Shown in pieces: positions 45,451 through 45,862 of a DNA stretch of 45,862 nt. The notes under the pieces were generated by a model that was not told where the DNA came from, ran no database searches, and saw only the letters and a list, made by a program, of their open reading frames with translations. How positions within the stretch are numbered: the stretch's first letter is position 1; every line of letters starts with the position of its first letter. The stretch spans positions 1 through 45,862 of the forward strand of contig JAHBMJ010000507.1 of the NCBI GenBank assembly GCA_018398765.1, read 5' to 3'. Origin of the DNA: Chromera velia (lineage: Eukaryota; Sar; Chromeraceae). The position numbers and the translations under genes are program-made.

Positions 45451-45862
45451 CTCGGCAGCAGAACTCTACAACGAGAATAGTCGGGCGCTTTGGACCGTGA
45501 TCACTTTGCGTATATACGTACACCCGACATGCATGTATATATATTTCCGCCAAAAAGTTTGAGGGCTTCCAGGAGCCAGCTTCTCTCGTATCTCTTGTAA
45601 ATGCTGTGCTTTCTTTTCCTAATTTGAATGCACCAACTCACAAACTTTGACGATGCTGGGTTGCATGGGAGAGGACCGAAGCACCATTCACATGCAGCTC
45701 GGTGCCTGACCTGACCACGCAGATTAAGTTTTGCATCTGACAATGCATGCGCGCGCGTGTTGCAGTGTTGCTGCGAACTATACATGCATATGCATGTGTT
45801 GCATTGTGTACGTTGCCAATGCCTGTAAAGCCGCCATTTTGAGCCCCGCGGCTGTGCCGCGG
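45451..45862. other. Window end, no gene seen
   Basis: This is the upstream flank of the two-exon gene. It contains ATGCATGTATATATATT and repeated TGCATATGCATG words near 45530-45545 and 45780-45800, and the window ends in a GC-rich CCGCGG repeat. No ORF with convincing composition was found. Confidence 0.4.

Noticed and set aside
1-45862. CRISPR arrays, prophage, toxin-antitoxin or operon structures
   Set aside because: Repeats here are microsatellites or transposon-related, genes are spliced, and nothing indicates a prokaryotic replicon.

Overview
This window looks like nuclear DNA from an intron-rich protist, most likely an alveolate alga of the chromerid type (Chromera-like). That assignment is inference. 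It rests on many short GT-AG introns, dense (CA)n, (GA)n and (ATTC)n microsatellites, frequent TGCATGC words, large low-complexity protein regions, and the absence of bacterial operon or RBS structure. Two single N positions sit inside poly-G runs, so this is a draft assembly.

Layout. 1190-5761 (minus) is a ten-exon phosphoserine aminotransferase gene whose splice phases I could close completely. 6600-9802 (plus) encodes a divergent ubiquitin-E2-like (UEV-like) domain with a very large low-complexity insertion and an FG-dipeptide-bearing tail. About 9.8-12.2 kb has no supported gene and ends in an AT-rich patch. 12.2-21.67 kb (minus) holds a large multi-exon gene with one N-terminal membrane segment followed by proline-rich low-complexity exons; its 3' end is uncertain. 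22.8-24.5 kb has a small divergent pair of unrecognised genes, the plus one with a C-terminal membrane segment. 24.56-25.85 kb is an AT-rich island studded with GC-rich hairpin repeats. 26.4-26.95 kb (minus) holds partial exons of an unrecognised gene. 28726-35323 (minus) is a many-exon ankyrin-like solenoid gene with an acidic, Ser-rich tail. It is divergent from a seven-exon enoyl-CoA hydratase gene (35546-38287, plus) across about 220 bp. 38.4-44.05 kb is an AT-richer repeat block: fragments of two non-LTR retrotransposons in opposite orientations, a roughly 425-bp duplication, and a foldback (MITE-like) element nested in TA repeats. 44593-45450 (minus) is a two-exon gene of unknown function.

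The two recognisable metabolic genes (serine biosynthesis and beta-oxidation or branched-chain degradation) are not linked in one pathway. The window reads as ordinary eukaryotic gene territory interrupted by repeat islands. The most unusual items are the UEV-like protein with insertion and FG tail, the hairpin-repeat island, the foldback element, and the retrotransposon whose in-frame stops are all TAG or TAA.
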